From a virus: a DNA stretch of 38,912 nucleotides. Numbering within the stretch: position 1 is the stretch's first letter; each line of letters starts with the position of its first letter. The DNA lies in the IMG/VR virus record IMGVR_UViG_3300048587_000047, positions 1 to 38,912 of that record. One strand, 5' to 3'. Shown in pieces: positions 12,400 through 19,148 of this stretch. A program made the position numbers and the translations under genes. The notes under the pieces are model-generated. The model worked only from the letters and a program-made list of their open reading frames with translations. It was not told the origin of the DNA and ran no database searches.

Positions 12400-12603
12400 A
12401 TGAAACCGAAGCGCCCGCATATCCTTCTCCACGCCGCCGAAAAGGTTGGTGGCATGGCGCGTCTTGCTGGCGAGTTGGGCATTGCCCGGCAGGCCATCTA
12501 TCAATGGACGATTATTCCGGTTGATCGCGTCAAGGATATTGAACGGATCACCGGCATTCCGCGCCGCGAACTGCGTCCCGACATCTTCGGAGACGCCGCA
12601 TGA
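12400..12603 (+). CDS. Cro/YdaS-like HTH regulator
   Basis: The 67-residue product (LLHAAEKVGGMARLAGELGI, then ARQAIYQWTIIPVDRVKDIE) matches Cro/YdaS-type helix-turn-helix proteins, with AGELGIARQAIYQW as the HTH and RITGIPRRELRPDIF as the typical C-terminal end. It is the first gene of the rightward operon and lies opposite the repressor, so it likely represses the repressor promoter and tunes early transcription. The ATG lacks a ribosome site (see promoter). Confidence 0.8.
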   Translation: MKPKRPHILLHAAEKVGGMARLAGELGIARQAIYQWTIIPVDRVKDIERITGIPRRELRPDIFGDAA

Positions 12604-12899
12604 CATCCCTTCCCCTGCCAGCCCAGACCTACCCCCGGACCTCCCTCCGGGTCAGGGCAGCGCGCCACACACCGCGCGGCAGCAACTTGGCCCCGGCATC
12701 CGCCACTTCCCGCCGGGGCCACTTCTCATTCCGTAAGCTTGCGGATGATTTCCGCGCTGATCGCACCAATGCCCGCGGGGCTGTTCTCCACCCGGCATCC
12801 CGTGAGCCGGGCGCGGCGACAGATAGGCGGTTTCTCCATGCCGCCGAGTCGCGCCCGTTTCCATCGCATGAAGTCAATCACATTGAGAGGGCGGCATGA
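12600..12899 (+). CDS. Doubtful reading frame of 99 codons in the early-right operon
   Basis: This frame overlaps the Cro-like stop (ATGA, with GGAGA upstream) and its own stop overlaps the next start (ATGA), exactly as expected for a gene of the operon. Yet the translation is rich in Arg, Ala, Pro and His and lacks recognisable structure, and a competing 37-codon frame on the minus strand (12726-12839, ends GAISAEIIRKLTE) looks at least as protein-like. No family is recognised for either. If neither is real, 12604-12895 is a gene-free stretch with nothing else visible. Confidence 0.35.
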   Translation: MTSLPLPAQTYPRTSLRVRAARHTPRGSNLAPASATSRRGHFSFRKLADDFRADRTNARGAVLHPASREPGAATDRRFLHAAESRPFPSHEVNHIERAA

Positions 12900-13495
12900 G
12901 AAGACTGCGGGTGCTCATCGCCTGCGAGTTTTCCGGCGTGGTGCGCCGCGCCTTCCGTGCGCTGGGCCATGATGCATTCTCTTGCGATTTGCTCCCCGCT
13001 GATGATGCAAGTGAATACCATTATCAAATAGATGCAATTAACGCTGCGTATGCTTGGAATTGGGATTGGGATTTGATGATTGCTCACCCCCCTTGCACCC
13101 ATCTGGCCGTCAGCGGTGCGCGCTGGTTCAAGGACAAGCAGCGTGAACAGGCCGAATCTCTCGACTTCGTGAGGCGACTTCTTGAAGCGCCAATCCCGCA
13201 CATTGCACTCGAAAACCCCATCAGCATCATAAGCAGCCGCATCAGGAAGCCTGATCAGATCATCCAGCCATGGCAGTTCGGCCACGGCGAGACGAAAGCA
13301 ACCTGTCTATGGCTCAAGAACCTTCCCAAGCTGACGCCCACAAACATCGTAGAGGGCAGGGAGGCCCGCGTTCACAAGATGCCGCCCGGTCCTGACCGGT
13401 GGAAGGAACGGAGCCGCACGTTCGAAGGCATCGCTGCGGCGATGGCGGAACGATGGGGCGCCTATGTCGCATCGCAACGGAGAAATGCCGCATGA
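12896..13495 (+). CDS. DNA C5-cytosine methyltransferase-like protein, compact
   Basis: The 199-residue product has motif I-like RVLIACEFSGVVRRAFRALG, then SCDLLP, the catalytic loop HPPCTHLAVSG (Cys67) and the ENPIS motif (106-110), i.e. motifs I, IV and VI of cytosine-5 methyltransferases. The target recognition domain and the canonical QRR/RxR motif VIII are not evident, and the end (RSRTFEGIAAAMAERWG) stands in for motifs IX-X. It is half the usual size, so specificity may be relaxed or it may act on modified bases. Overlaps the VRR-NUC-like gene by 4 nt. Confidence 0.75.
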   Translation: MRRLRVLIACEFSGVVRRAFRALGHDAFSCDLLPADDASEYHYQIDAINAAYAWNWDWDLMIAHPPCTHLAVSGARWFKDKQREQAESLDFVRRLLEAPIPHIALENPISIISSRIRKPDQIIQPWQFGHGETKATCLWLKNLPKLTPTNIVEGREARVHKMPPGPDRWKERSRTFEGIAAAMAERWGAYVASQRRNAA

Positions 13496-13761
13496 GCATC
13501 CGCCGCCACAACGCTCGCAGGGACGCGAACGAATCCCGGATCATCGCCGCGCTTGAGGCCATGGGATGCATCGTCCACCGTATGGATACCCCTTGCGACC
13601 TTCTCATCTGGCACCGTGGCACCGTCTACCTGGCAGAGGTGAAGACGAGGACGGGCCGTCTCACCCGCGATCAGCAGCTTTTCATGGAGAATTGGCCAGT
13701 GACGATTTTGCGGAGCGTGGATGATGCGATTGCGTTTGCAGGCGGGAAGGTGGCGGCATGA
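13492..13761 (+). CDS. VRR-NUC/PD-(D/E)XK-type small nuclease
   Basis: The 89-residue product begins MSIRRHNARRDANESRIIAA at an ATG overlapping the previous stop. It carries D36 in PCDLLIW, E49-V-K51 in YLAEVKTRTG, and RDQQLFMENW, the D...ExK...Q pattern of restriction-fold VRR-NUC proteins found in phages, often beside helicases. It could resolve branched DNA or nick during recombination. An extension upstream in the same frame is only the antisense of the methylase frame. The next gene, a helicase, overlaps it by 4 nt. Confidence 0.75.
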   Translation: MSIRRHNARRDANESRIIAALEAMGCIVHRMDTPCDLLIWHRGTVYLAEVKTRTGRLTRDQQLFMENWPVTILRSVDDAIAFAGGKVAA

Positions 13762-15137
13762 ACCCGGCTTATGCGGAATTCCTCGCGCGCAAAGCGCCGC
13801 GCGCTCAGTCTTCAGGCTTTGAGCCGAAGTCGTTGCCAGATCACCTGTTTGACTTCCAGAAGGAATGCGTGGCGTTTTGTCTTCGGCAGGGCCGCGCGGG
13901 TCTATACCTAGACACTGGCCTTGGGAAAACCCGTTGCCAGTTGGAATGGGCTGCACAGTCTGCGGAGCAATCTAACGGCAAGGCGCTGCTTTTAACACCG
14001 CTTGCCGTGGCCAAGCAGATTGAGCGGGAAGCCCGTTCGCTTGGATATGAAGCCCGCGTGATCCGCGATCAGTCGGAAGCCCGTGACGGTATCAACATCT
14101 GCAATTATGACCGGATCGACAAGCTGGACGTTCAGGAATTCGGCGCTGTGTCGCTGGATGAGAGTTCCATTCTCAAGAGCTTTGGGGGACGGACTAGCGA
14201 TGCGCTAATTGGTCTGTTCTCTAGCCATCGTTTCCGCCTTTCCGCCACGGCTACGCCAGCGCCGAATGACCATATGGAGTTGGGCAATCAATCTGCATTC
14301 CTGGGCATTATGCCAGCGAATGAAATGCTCATGCGGTGGTTTATCAATGACACCAAAGAGGCATCGCAGCAATGGCGGCTCAAGGGCCACGCTGCGGAGG
14401 ATTTCTGGGACTGGATGGCCTCATGGTCGCGTATGGCGCAAAACCCGGAAGACCTGGGATTTGACGGCTCGCGCTACATCCTCCCGCCGCTGAACGTCAT
14501 CCGCCACAAGGCCGCCGGCTCGAACGTCAAGCCCATGGAAGGTTCATTGTTTGCCGCTGATTTGAGCGCAACGAATATGCATGATGTGAAGCGCCAGACA
14601 GCCACGGCCCGCGCCGAACTGATTGCGTCGATTGCCGACAATTCCGAACCGTTCATCGTCTGGACGGACACAGATTACGAGGCGGATGCCGTCAAGGCCA
14701 TCATGCCGGACGCGGTTGAAGTTCGCGGGTCCATGCCGATTGAGAAGAAGGAAGAGAACCTGGAGGCATTTGCGCTCGGGCAAGCCCGCGTCATCATCAC
14801 AAAGCCCAGCGTCGCGGGATTTGGCCTCAACTGGCAACATGCTCATTCCATGGGATTTGTGGGGCGGTCATTCTCCTATGAAGCTTGGTATCAGGCCGTC
14901 CGCCGTTCATGGCGCTTTGGCCAAACAAAGCCAGTGAATGTGCATATCGCAGTTGCCGAAGGCGAAGATCAGATTGGCCGCGTCATTGACCGCAAGGCTG
15001 CGGATCATGACACCATGCGTAGCGCAATGGCTACGGCAATGCGCCGGGCGGGGCATCGGGCTGCGGCCATCAAGGTTTCATACAATCCAACGCATCAGGG
15101 GAGGTGGCCATCATGGCTAAAGAGTTTCGCTGCTTGA
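13758..15137 (+). CDS. SNF2/DEAD-like superfamily 2 helicase
   Basis: ATP-driven DNA translocase of 459 residues. Visible motifs: Q-like LFDFQKECV, Walker A DTGLGKT (52-58), Ia LLLTPLAVAKQ, II LDESS (133-137), III SATATP (162-167), and in the second RecA domain IITKPSVAGFGLNWQ and motif VI QAVRRSWRFGQ (379-389). The motif VI form is typical of SNF2-like phage helicases. It overlaps by 25 nt a DNA methyltransferase gene. This helicase-methylase pairing recalls the two activities in P1 DarB. A role in antirestriction or replication-coupled methylation is inference. Confidence 0.88.
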   Translation: MNPAYAEFLARKAPRAQSSGFEPKSLPDHLFDFQKECVAFCLRQGRAGLYLDTGLGKTRCQLEWAAQSAEQSNGKALLLTPLAVAKQIEREARSLGYEARVIRDQSEARDGINICNYDRIDKLDVQEFGAVSLDESSILKSFGGRTSDALIGLFSSHRFRLSATATPAPNDHMELGNQSAFLGIMPANEMLMRWFINDTKEASQQWRLKGHAAEDFWDWMASWSRMAQNPEDLGFDGSRYILPPLNVIRHKAAGSNVKPMEGSLFAADLSATNMHDVKRQTATARAELIASIADNSEPFIVWTDTDYEADAVKAIMPDAVEVRGSMPIEKKEENLEAFALGQARVIITKPSVAGFGLNWQHAHSMGFVGRSFSYEAWYQAVRRSWRFGQTKPVNVHIAVAEGEDQIGRVIDRKAADHDTMRSAMATAMRRAGHRAAAIKVSYNPTHQGRWPSWLKSFAA

Positions 15138-16012
15138 ACCAGGTATCAGGCGACACATTCAGCGCCATCAATGGCGATTGCGTGGACGTGGTGCGTCAGT
15201 TACCGGATAAGTCTGTGGGGTTTTCCGTCTATTCGCCTCCGTTCGGTGATTTGTTCATCTATTCCGACAGTGAAGCCGACATGGGCAATTCCTCATCGGA
15301 TGGGGAGTTCTTCGATCACTACGAATTTCTGATCGAGGAAATGGCCCGAGTGATGAAGCCGGGGCGACTTGTGGCGGTGCATTGCAGCGATCTGCCATTC
15401 CGCAAGTGGAAGGATGGCAAGATCGGCATCAAGGACTTTTCTGGCGACATCATCCGCGCACATGAGCGGCACGGGTTCACGCTTCACAGCCGGGTCACGA
15501 TCTGGAAATGCCCGGTTGTCGAGATGACGCGCACCAAGGCGCTTGGGCTTCTGTACAAGCAATTGCAGAAGGACAGCAGCAAGAGCCGAACCGGAATGCC
15601 GGATTATCTGCTTGTATTCCGCGCACCTGGGGAAAACGATGAACCGATAGGCCACACGCCGGATGAATTCCCGGTAGACCAATGGCAGCAATGGGCGTCG
15701 CCAGTTTGGGTGGACATTCAGCAGACAAATACGCTCAACGTGAAGATGGCGAAAGATAACAAGGATGAGAAGCATGTTTGTCCGTTGCAACTTGACCTGA
15801 TCGAACGCGCGATGATCCTGTGGAGCAATCCCGGCGACGTGGTTCTTTCCCCGTTCATGGGCATTGGCTCCGAGGGATATGTCGCGGTCAAGCTGAAACG
15901 GAAGTTCATCGGCGTCGAACTGAAAGAGGCTTACTGGCGGCAGGCGTGCAAGAATATCGCAGGCGTCGAAGCGCAATCCGCCAGCCTGTTCGATTCACTG
16001 GTGGCGGCATGA
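15113..16012 (+). CDS. DNA methyltransferase (N4-cytosine/N6-adenine, SPPF type)
   Basis: ATG 15113 is chosen because GGGGAGG lies 8 nt upstream; a GTG at 15104 falls inside that site. The 299-residue product has the catalytic motif IV SPPF (41-44) near the N-terminus and the AdoMet motif I FMGIGSEG (248-255) near the C-terminus, followed by KRKFIGVELKEAYW. This is the permuted beta-class order found in many N4-cytosine and N6-adenine enzymes. The region 130-165 (KCPVVEMTRTKALGLLYKQL) may recognise DNA. SPPF rather than DPPY leaves N4-cytosine and N6-adenine both possible. Confidence 0.85.
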   Translation: MAKEFRCLNQVSGDTFSAINGDCVDVVRQLPDKSVGFSVYSPPFGDLFIYSDSEADMGNSSSDGEFFDHYEFLIEEMARVMKPGRLVAVHCSDLPFRKWKDGKIGIKDFSGDIIRAHERHGFTLHSRVTIWKCPVVEMTRTKALGLLYKQLQKDSSKSRTGMPDYLLVFRAPGENDEPIGHTPDEFPVDQWQQWASPVWVDIQQTNTLNVKMAKDNKDEKHVCPLQLDLIERAMILWSNPGDVVLSPFMGIGSEGYVAVKLKRKFIGVELKEAYWRQACKNIAGVEAQSASLFDSLVAA

Positions 16013-16221
16013 CGGAACTCTGCGCCGATTGCAAGTGGATGCAGCGCGACAACCAGATGCGGTCCCGCTGCTGTTCTCCCCAGCTTACCCGGCTCAGGCT
16101 GGCTGGCATCATCGTCAACTTCGAGCGTTCAGACGAACCGGAGCCGGATCGGAGCCATGATCTCGGAACTGGAAAGTGCGGTCCAAATGCGCTCAACTTC
16201 ATCAGGAGGAAGGGTCTATGA
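16009..16221 (+). CDS. Small zinc-binding-type phage protein
   Basis: The 70-residue product starts MTELCADCKWMQRDNQMRSR at an ATG overlapping the methylase stop. Cys 5, 8, 21 and 22 plus the C-terminal TGKCGPNALNF form the pattern of a small phage family with an N-terminal CxxC knuckle and a C-terminal CGP-A-F/W end, preceded by a conserved NFERSDEP segment. It is probably zinc-binding; function unknown. Confidence 0.65.
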   Translation: MTELCADCKWMQRDNQMRSRCCSPQLTRLRLAGIIVNFERSDEPEPDRSHDLGTGKCGPNALNFIRRKGL

Positions 16222-16604
16222 TGCCGGGAATCCCCCAGGAAACGCTTTCCGAACTGGTGGCGCTTCGCCAGCGCGTGAGTGACCTTGAGGCCGAGATGGC
16301 GGAATTCAAATCTCAGCAGGCCGATGAACTCCGCAACGTCCATCAGACGTTCGGCACGTCCATAGGACAGACGCGGATGCTCGTTGCCCTTGCCAAGGGC
16401 GGCATCATGAGCCGCGAACAACTCATGCACTTCGGCGTGGATAACCACGAATTTGGCAGTTACCGGCTCGTCGATACCATGATCAAGCGTATCCGCCGTG
16501 CCGTGCCGTGGATCAAGATCACCACGCATTACGGGCTTGGCTATGAACTCACTGGCGAAAGCCTTGCGATGGTCCGTGCCGCAATGAGGGGGAAGGCGTC
16601 ATGA
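16218..16604 (+). CDS. OmpR/PhoB-type winged-helix protein with coiled-coil N-terminus
   Basis: The 128-residue product lacks a receiver domain. Residues 9-45 form a coiled coil (VALRQRVSDLEAEMAEFKSQ) and 53-113 a winged helix of the response-regulator C-terminal type: VALAKGGIMSREQLMHFG, LVDTMIKRIRRAVPW as recognition helix, and the wing ITTHYGLGYELTG. Start ATG 16218 overlaps the previous stop and has AGGAGGAAGGG upstream. It likely binds phage or host promoters as a coiled-coil dimer, without phosphorylation control. It lies just before the GcrA-like gene. Confidence 0.75.
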   Translation: MMPGIPQETLSELVALRQRVSDLEAEMAEFKSQQADELRNVHQTFGTSIGQTRMLVALAKGGIMSREQLMHFGVDNHEFGSYRLVDTMIKRIRRAVPWIKITTHYGLGYELTGESLAMVRAAMRGKAS

Positions 16605-17092
16605 TCGATAGTTTCTGGACCGATGACAAGACAAATATACTCCGCTCGATGATCAAAGACGGGAACAGCATGCGCGAGATTGCGCTGGTGCTGGGATGTT
16701 CGCGGAATGCCGTCATCGGCAAATGGCAGCGCATCCGCATTGCCGAAGGCCACCAGCCGCTGCCGAAGGTCAAGACGCCGTGTGGTAAGTCAAAGACGGC
16801 TCGTGAGCGTCCGGGGCTGGCATCTAGGGCCGCCGGCGGCATCATGCCGGTCCTCAAAATCACCCCTCCCAAGCGCCCGCGCCGCGCCATCAGCATCTTG
16901 GACGTGACCGGCTGCAAGTGGCCGGTTGGCTACAATGTTAACGTTCCTGGCGGGCATACCTTCTGCAATGCCGCGCTCCACGATGACCGGTATTGCGAAT
17001 ATCACGTCAAGGAGAGCGGCGCGCATTTGTCCGATGAACTGATCAAGAAGACCGTTAATTCCGTCTTGAGCAGCCTGAAGAGGGCGGCGTGA
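16601..17092 (+). CDS. gcrA: GcrA-like cell-cycle regulator
   Basis: The 163-residue product has the GcrA layout: an N-terminal HTH (WTDDKTNILRSMIKDGNS, then MREIALVLGCSRNAVIGKWQ), a variable basic linker (about 50-98), and the C-terminal signature CKWPVG (105-110), FCN (121-123), RYCEYH (130-135). In Caulobacter GcrA binds sigma70 RNA polymerase and activates promoters with GANTC sites methylated by CcrM. A phage copy could redirect host cell-cycle transcription or drive phage promoters. It overlaps the OmpR-type gene by 4 nt. I saw no GANTC in the three recognisable phage promoters. Confidence 0.87.
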   Translation: MIDSFWTDDKTNILRSMIKDGNSMREIALVLGCSRNAVIGKWQRIRIAEGHQPLPKVKTPCGKSKTARERPGLASRAAGGIMPVLKITPPKRPRRAISILDVTGCKWPVGYNVNVPGGHTFCNAALHDDRYCEYHVKESGAHLSDELIKKTVNSVLSSLKRAA

Positions 17093-17096
17093 GAAT

Positions 17097-17948
17097 ATGA
17101 GCTACTCCGCGATGGCATGGGCAAGAGCCATAAAAACTGGTTCAGCAACGACAAAAGCCGTTCTTTTGGCCGTGGCAAACTATGCCGATGAAGAGGGCAT
17201 TTGCTGGCCTTCTCAGGAGCAGCTTGCGGAGGATACCGAACTTTCCCGGCATAGCATCATGCGGGCGCTTGACCATTTGGAAGATTGTGGATTTTTGAGC
17301 AGGGAGAGGAGGCATCGTGGCGATGGGTCACGGTCATCCGACATGATCATGCTTGACCTAAGTCGCACACAGCAACGTAGCACACAGCTACGTAGCAGTG
17401 AGCAACGTAGCACACAGCAACAACCTAAGTCGCACGGTGCTACAGCAGAACCTGTCATAGAACCTTCAATACCTTCCTTAAGCGCGCGCGAGGCAAAAAC
17501 GGATTGTGAGGAAAAGTTGGCATTCGATGCCTTCAATGACCTTGCATCTGAACTCGGATTGCCAAAGGCGCAAACTTTCAACGCCAGCCGCAAGGCAAAA
17601 ATTAAACAACGCCTGAACGAATGTGGCGGCTTGATTGGCTGGATGGATGCATTGGCGAAAATCCGGGGAAGCCCGTTCCTGTGCGGTGACAACGACCGGG
17701 GATGGAAGGCCAATTTGGATTTCGTCCTTCAACAATCCAGTTTCACACGCCTCATGGAAGGGAGCTATGACAGACAGGTACGGCAATCCTCATCCCAATC
17801 TCCCAAGTCAAAACCTTCCCTCCGTGACGGATTCGACATGCTCGATGCCGTCTTTGATGAGGCCATCCGGCGCGCAGATGGACGAGGCCAGGAAGGCGGC
17901 AAAGAAAATACTGGCGGCGTACCCGGATTACGGAAAAGCGCCGCCTGA
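17097..17948 (+). CDS. Phage replication initiator-like protein (HTH, O-type) with iterons in its gene
   Basis: The 283-residue product has an N-terminal winged helix (MAWARAIKTGSATTKAVLLA, WPSQEQLAEDTELSRHSIMR, ALDHLEDCGFLSRERR), as in phage O-type initiators and HTH_36 proteins. A Gln/Ser/Thr-rich linker (about 85-125) follows, encoded by 15-bp DNA repeats, then a helical C-terminal domain (AFNDLASELGLPKAQ, NASRKAKIKQRLNECG). The gene order initiator then loader-like gene resembles lambda O-P. The last 182 nt also encode the start of the next gene in another frame. Confidence 0.75.
   Translation: MSYSAMAWARAIKTGSATTKAVLLAVANYADEEGICWPSQEQLAEDTELSRHSIMRALDHLEDCGFLSRERRHRGDGSRSSDMIMLDLSRTQQRSTQLRSSEQRSTQQQPKSHGATAEPVIEPSIPSLSAREAKTDCEEKLAFDAFNDLASELGLPKAQTFNASRKAKIKQRLNECGGLIGWMDALAKIRGSPFLCGDNDRGWKANLDFVLQQSSFTRLMEGSYDRQVRQSSSQSPKSKPSLRDGFDMLDAVFDEAIRRADGRGQEGGKENTGGVPGLRKSAA
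17357..17435. other. Putative phage replication origin: iterons inside the initiator gene
   Basis: Four 15-bp direct repeats lie end to end from 17361 to 17420 (agtcgcacacagcaa, cgtagcacacagcta, cgtagcagtgagcaa, cgtagcacacagcaa). The array is bracketed by two copies of cctaagtcgcac (17357-17368 and 17424-17435). The stretch just downstream (tcatagaaccttcaatacct) is less GC-rich. Iterons inside the initiator gene is the lambda ori-in-O arrangement, so I infer this is where the protein binds. Confidence 0.55.
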
Positions 17949-18390
17949 GTACATCATCAACTTTGCCGAAGCACTGTCATATTTGACCGCAGATGAGATT
18001 GCTGCGGTTACCGATCCACGGACGGGTGTTGCCAGCCGTTGCCAATTCTTGCCCACGATTGCGGACGTGCATGCCTTGTTGCGCGAAAGGATTGAAAGGG
18101 AAGAGAAATTCAAACCGGCGCACACCGTATACCATAGACTGCAACCAGATGTCGGCCCATGGGACGAGGAAACTGATTACGAGCGCAAGCGCCGGGTGGT
18201 GAGAGAAATTTTAGGATACAATCCCGGCGATGACAGAAACCCGCCAAAGCGGGAGTTTTCCGATCCCACGGCGGAAGACATCAAGAATTTGAAACTCAAG
18301 ACGCCAGCCGCGCCGCCAACGCCCCAGCTGATCGCCAAGCTGGAGGCCGATGGCTACCCGTTCATCCCAAAGCGGACCGACGCAGCGTGA
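17767..18390 (+). CDS. Putative replication partner (helicase-loader position), unknown family
   Basis: ATG 17767 has GGAAGGGAGCT upstream and gives 207 residues; ATG 17878 (MDEARKAAKKILAAYPDYGK) is an alternative that would cut the overlap with the initiator gene from 182 to 71 nt. The conserved-looking core is YGKAPPEYIINFAEALSYLT, then CQFLPTIADVHALLRERI, and a charged end. I recall similar proteins next to initiators in rhizobial phages. The position mirrors lambda P, but no AAA+ motif is visible, so loader function is inference. Confidence 0.6.
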   Translation: MTDRYGNPHPNLPSQNLPSVTDSTCSMPSLMRPSGAQMDEARKAAKKILAAYPDYGKAPPEYIINFAEALSYLTADEIAAVTDPRTGVASRCQFLPTIADVHALLRERIEREEKFKPAHTVYHRLQPDVGPWDEETDYERKRRVVREILGYNPGDDRNPPKREFSDPTAEDIKNLKLKTPAAPPTPQLIAKLEADGYPFIPKRTDAA

Positions 18391-18959
18391 ACCGAAATCC
18401 CATCGGCCCAACTCCAGAGCGCCTTGCCAAGGCCGGGGACCAAGTCGAGGCATTCACCGCCGCCGACAGCGTCCATTACCAGGCTATCCGCATGCTGGAC
18501 GGTCACCCGCTGGAACGGCTCGCCAGCCGCGGCGTGATAAGTGGCGATCAGTACCAGGCCGGGACCCGCTTCTACGGCGACTGGTACTATAGCGGCCTCG
18601 CAGCATCGGGTGTCATAGACCCCGCTCGCGAGGTCGTGGACGGTGGCCTGATCATGCACGAAAGCGACCGCAAGCTCGCCGCCATGACCAGCTACAAGCG
18701 CGCTGTCCAGGCCATCGGCATGATCCACTCGACCGTGATCACCGATCTCGTGCTGTTGGAACAGCCCGTCGAGGAATGGGGCCGGAAGTGGTTTCGCCAG
18801 AAGGCGCCCAAGCTGGCCAAGGCGCAGGCCCATGCCGCTCTCATCCTCGCCCTTCAGGCCTTGGACCACCACTACTACGGCGAGCGCAAGACCCGCCCGC
18901 ACGTCGCCCATGCCGATGACTACAGGCCGGTTATCAACCCGGAAGATGCAACCTCTTGA
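18387..18959 (+). CDS. DUF6456-like protein, possible late regulator
   Basis: GTG 18387 overlaps the preceding stop (GTGA). The 190-residue product has an N-terminal region (AADSVHYQAIRMLDGHPLER) and a helical core (GDQYQAGTRFYGDWYYSGLA, MTSYKRAVQAIGMIHSTVIT, LVLLEQPVEEWGRKWF, AHAALILALQALDHHYYG). It resembles the DUF6456 type of alphaproteobacterial proteins. It is the last gene of the early operon, followed at once by a promoter and a terminator. That is where lambdoid phages keep the antiterminator Q, so a late-switch role is worth testing; no sequence relation to Q is claimed. Confidence 0.65.
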   Translation: MNRNPIGPTPERLAKAGDQVEAFTAADSVHYQAIRMLDGHPLERLASRGVISGDQYQAGTRFYGDWYYSGLAASGVIDPAREVVDGGLIMHESDRKLAAMTSYKRAVQAIGMIHSTVITDLVLLEQPVEEWGRKWFRQKAPKLAKAQAHAALILALQALDHHYYGERKTRPHVAHADDYRPVINPEDATS

Positions 18960-18985
18960 CGGGTACTCGAAAATGTGTTCACTAT
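18956..18985 (+). promoter_or_regulatory. Candidate late promoter
   Basis: TTGACG (18956-18961) and CACTAT (18980-18985) are 18 bp apart; the -35 overlaps the stop codon of the preceding gene. A transcript would start near 18992 and run straight into the terminator at 18997-19024 before reaching the late genes. The -10 is imperfect, so this is a moderate call. Confidence 0.4.
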
Positions 18986-18996
18986 GGCACAATTCG

Positions 18997-19024
18997 AAGG
19001 CCTCGCCACTAAGCGGGGCTTTTT
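18997..19024 (+). terminator. Intrinsic terminator before the late genes
   Basis: The hairpin AAGGCCTCGC - CACTAA - GCGGGGCTTTTT has a seven-pair GC-rich stem with one G-T pair, extended by A-T pairs, and is followed by a run of five T. It separates the early-right operon from the HNH/terminase genes. Confidence 0.65.
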
Positions 19025-19148
19025 GCGTTTCAGGTTGTCGCAGGGTCTGGCCTCACCATCCGCCAAGACTGGCAACCGTCCTCGATGCCGCCGAAGGGAA
19101 CAGAGATCGGAAAGCCGTAAGCCTCCACGACACGGGGCCACGAATTAC

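Noticed and set aside
12726-12839. 37-codon minus-strand frame ending GAISAEIIRKLTE
   Set aside because: Protein-like end but no ribosome site and opposite to the operon; kept only as an alternative in the doubtful region.
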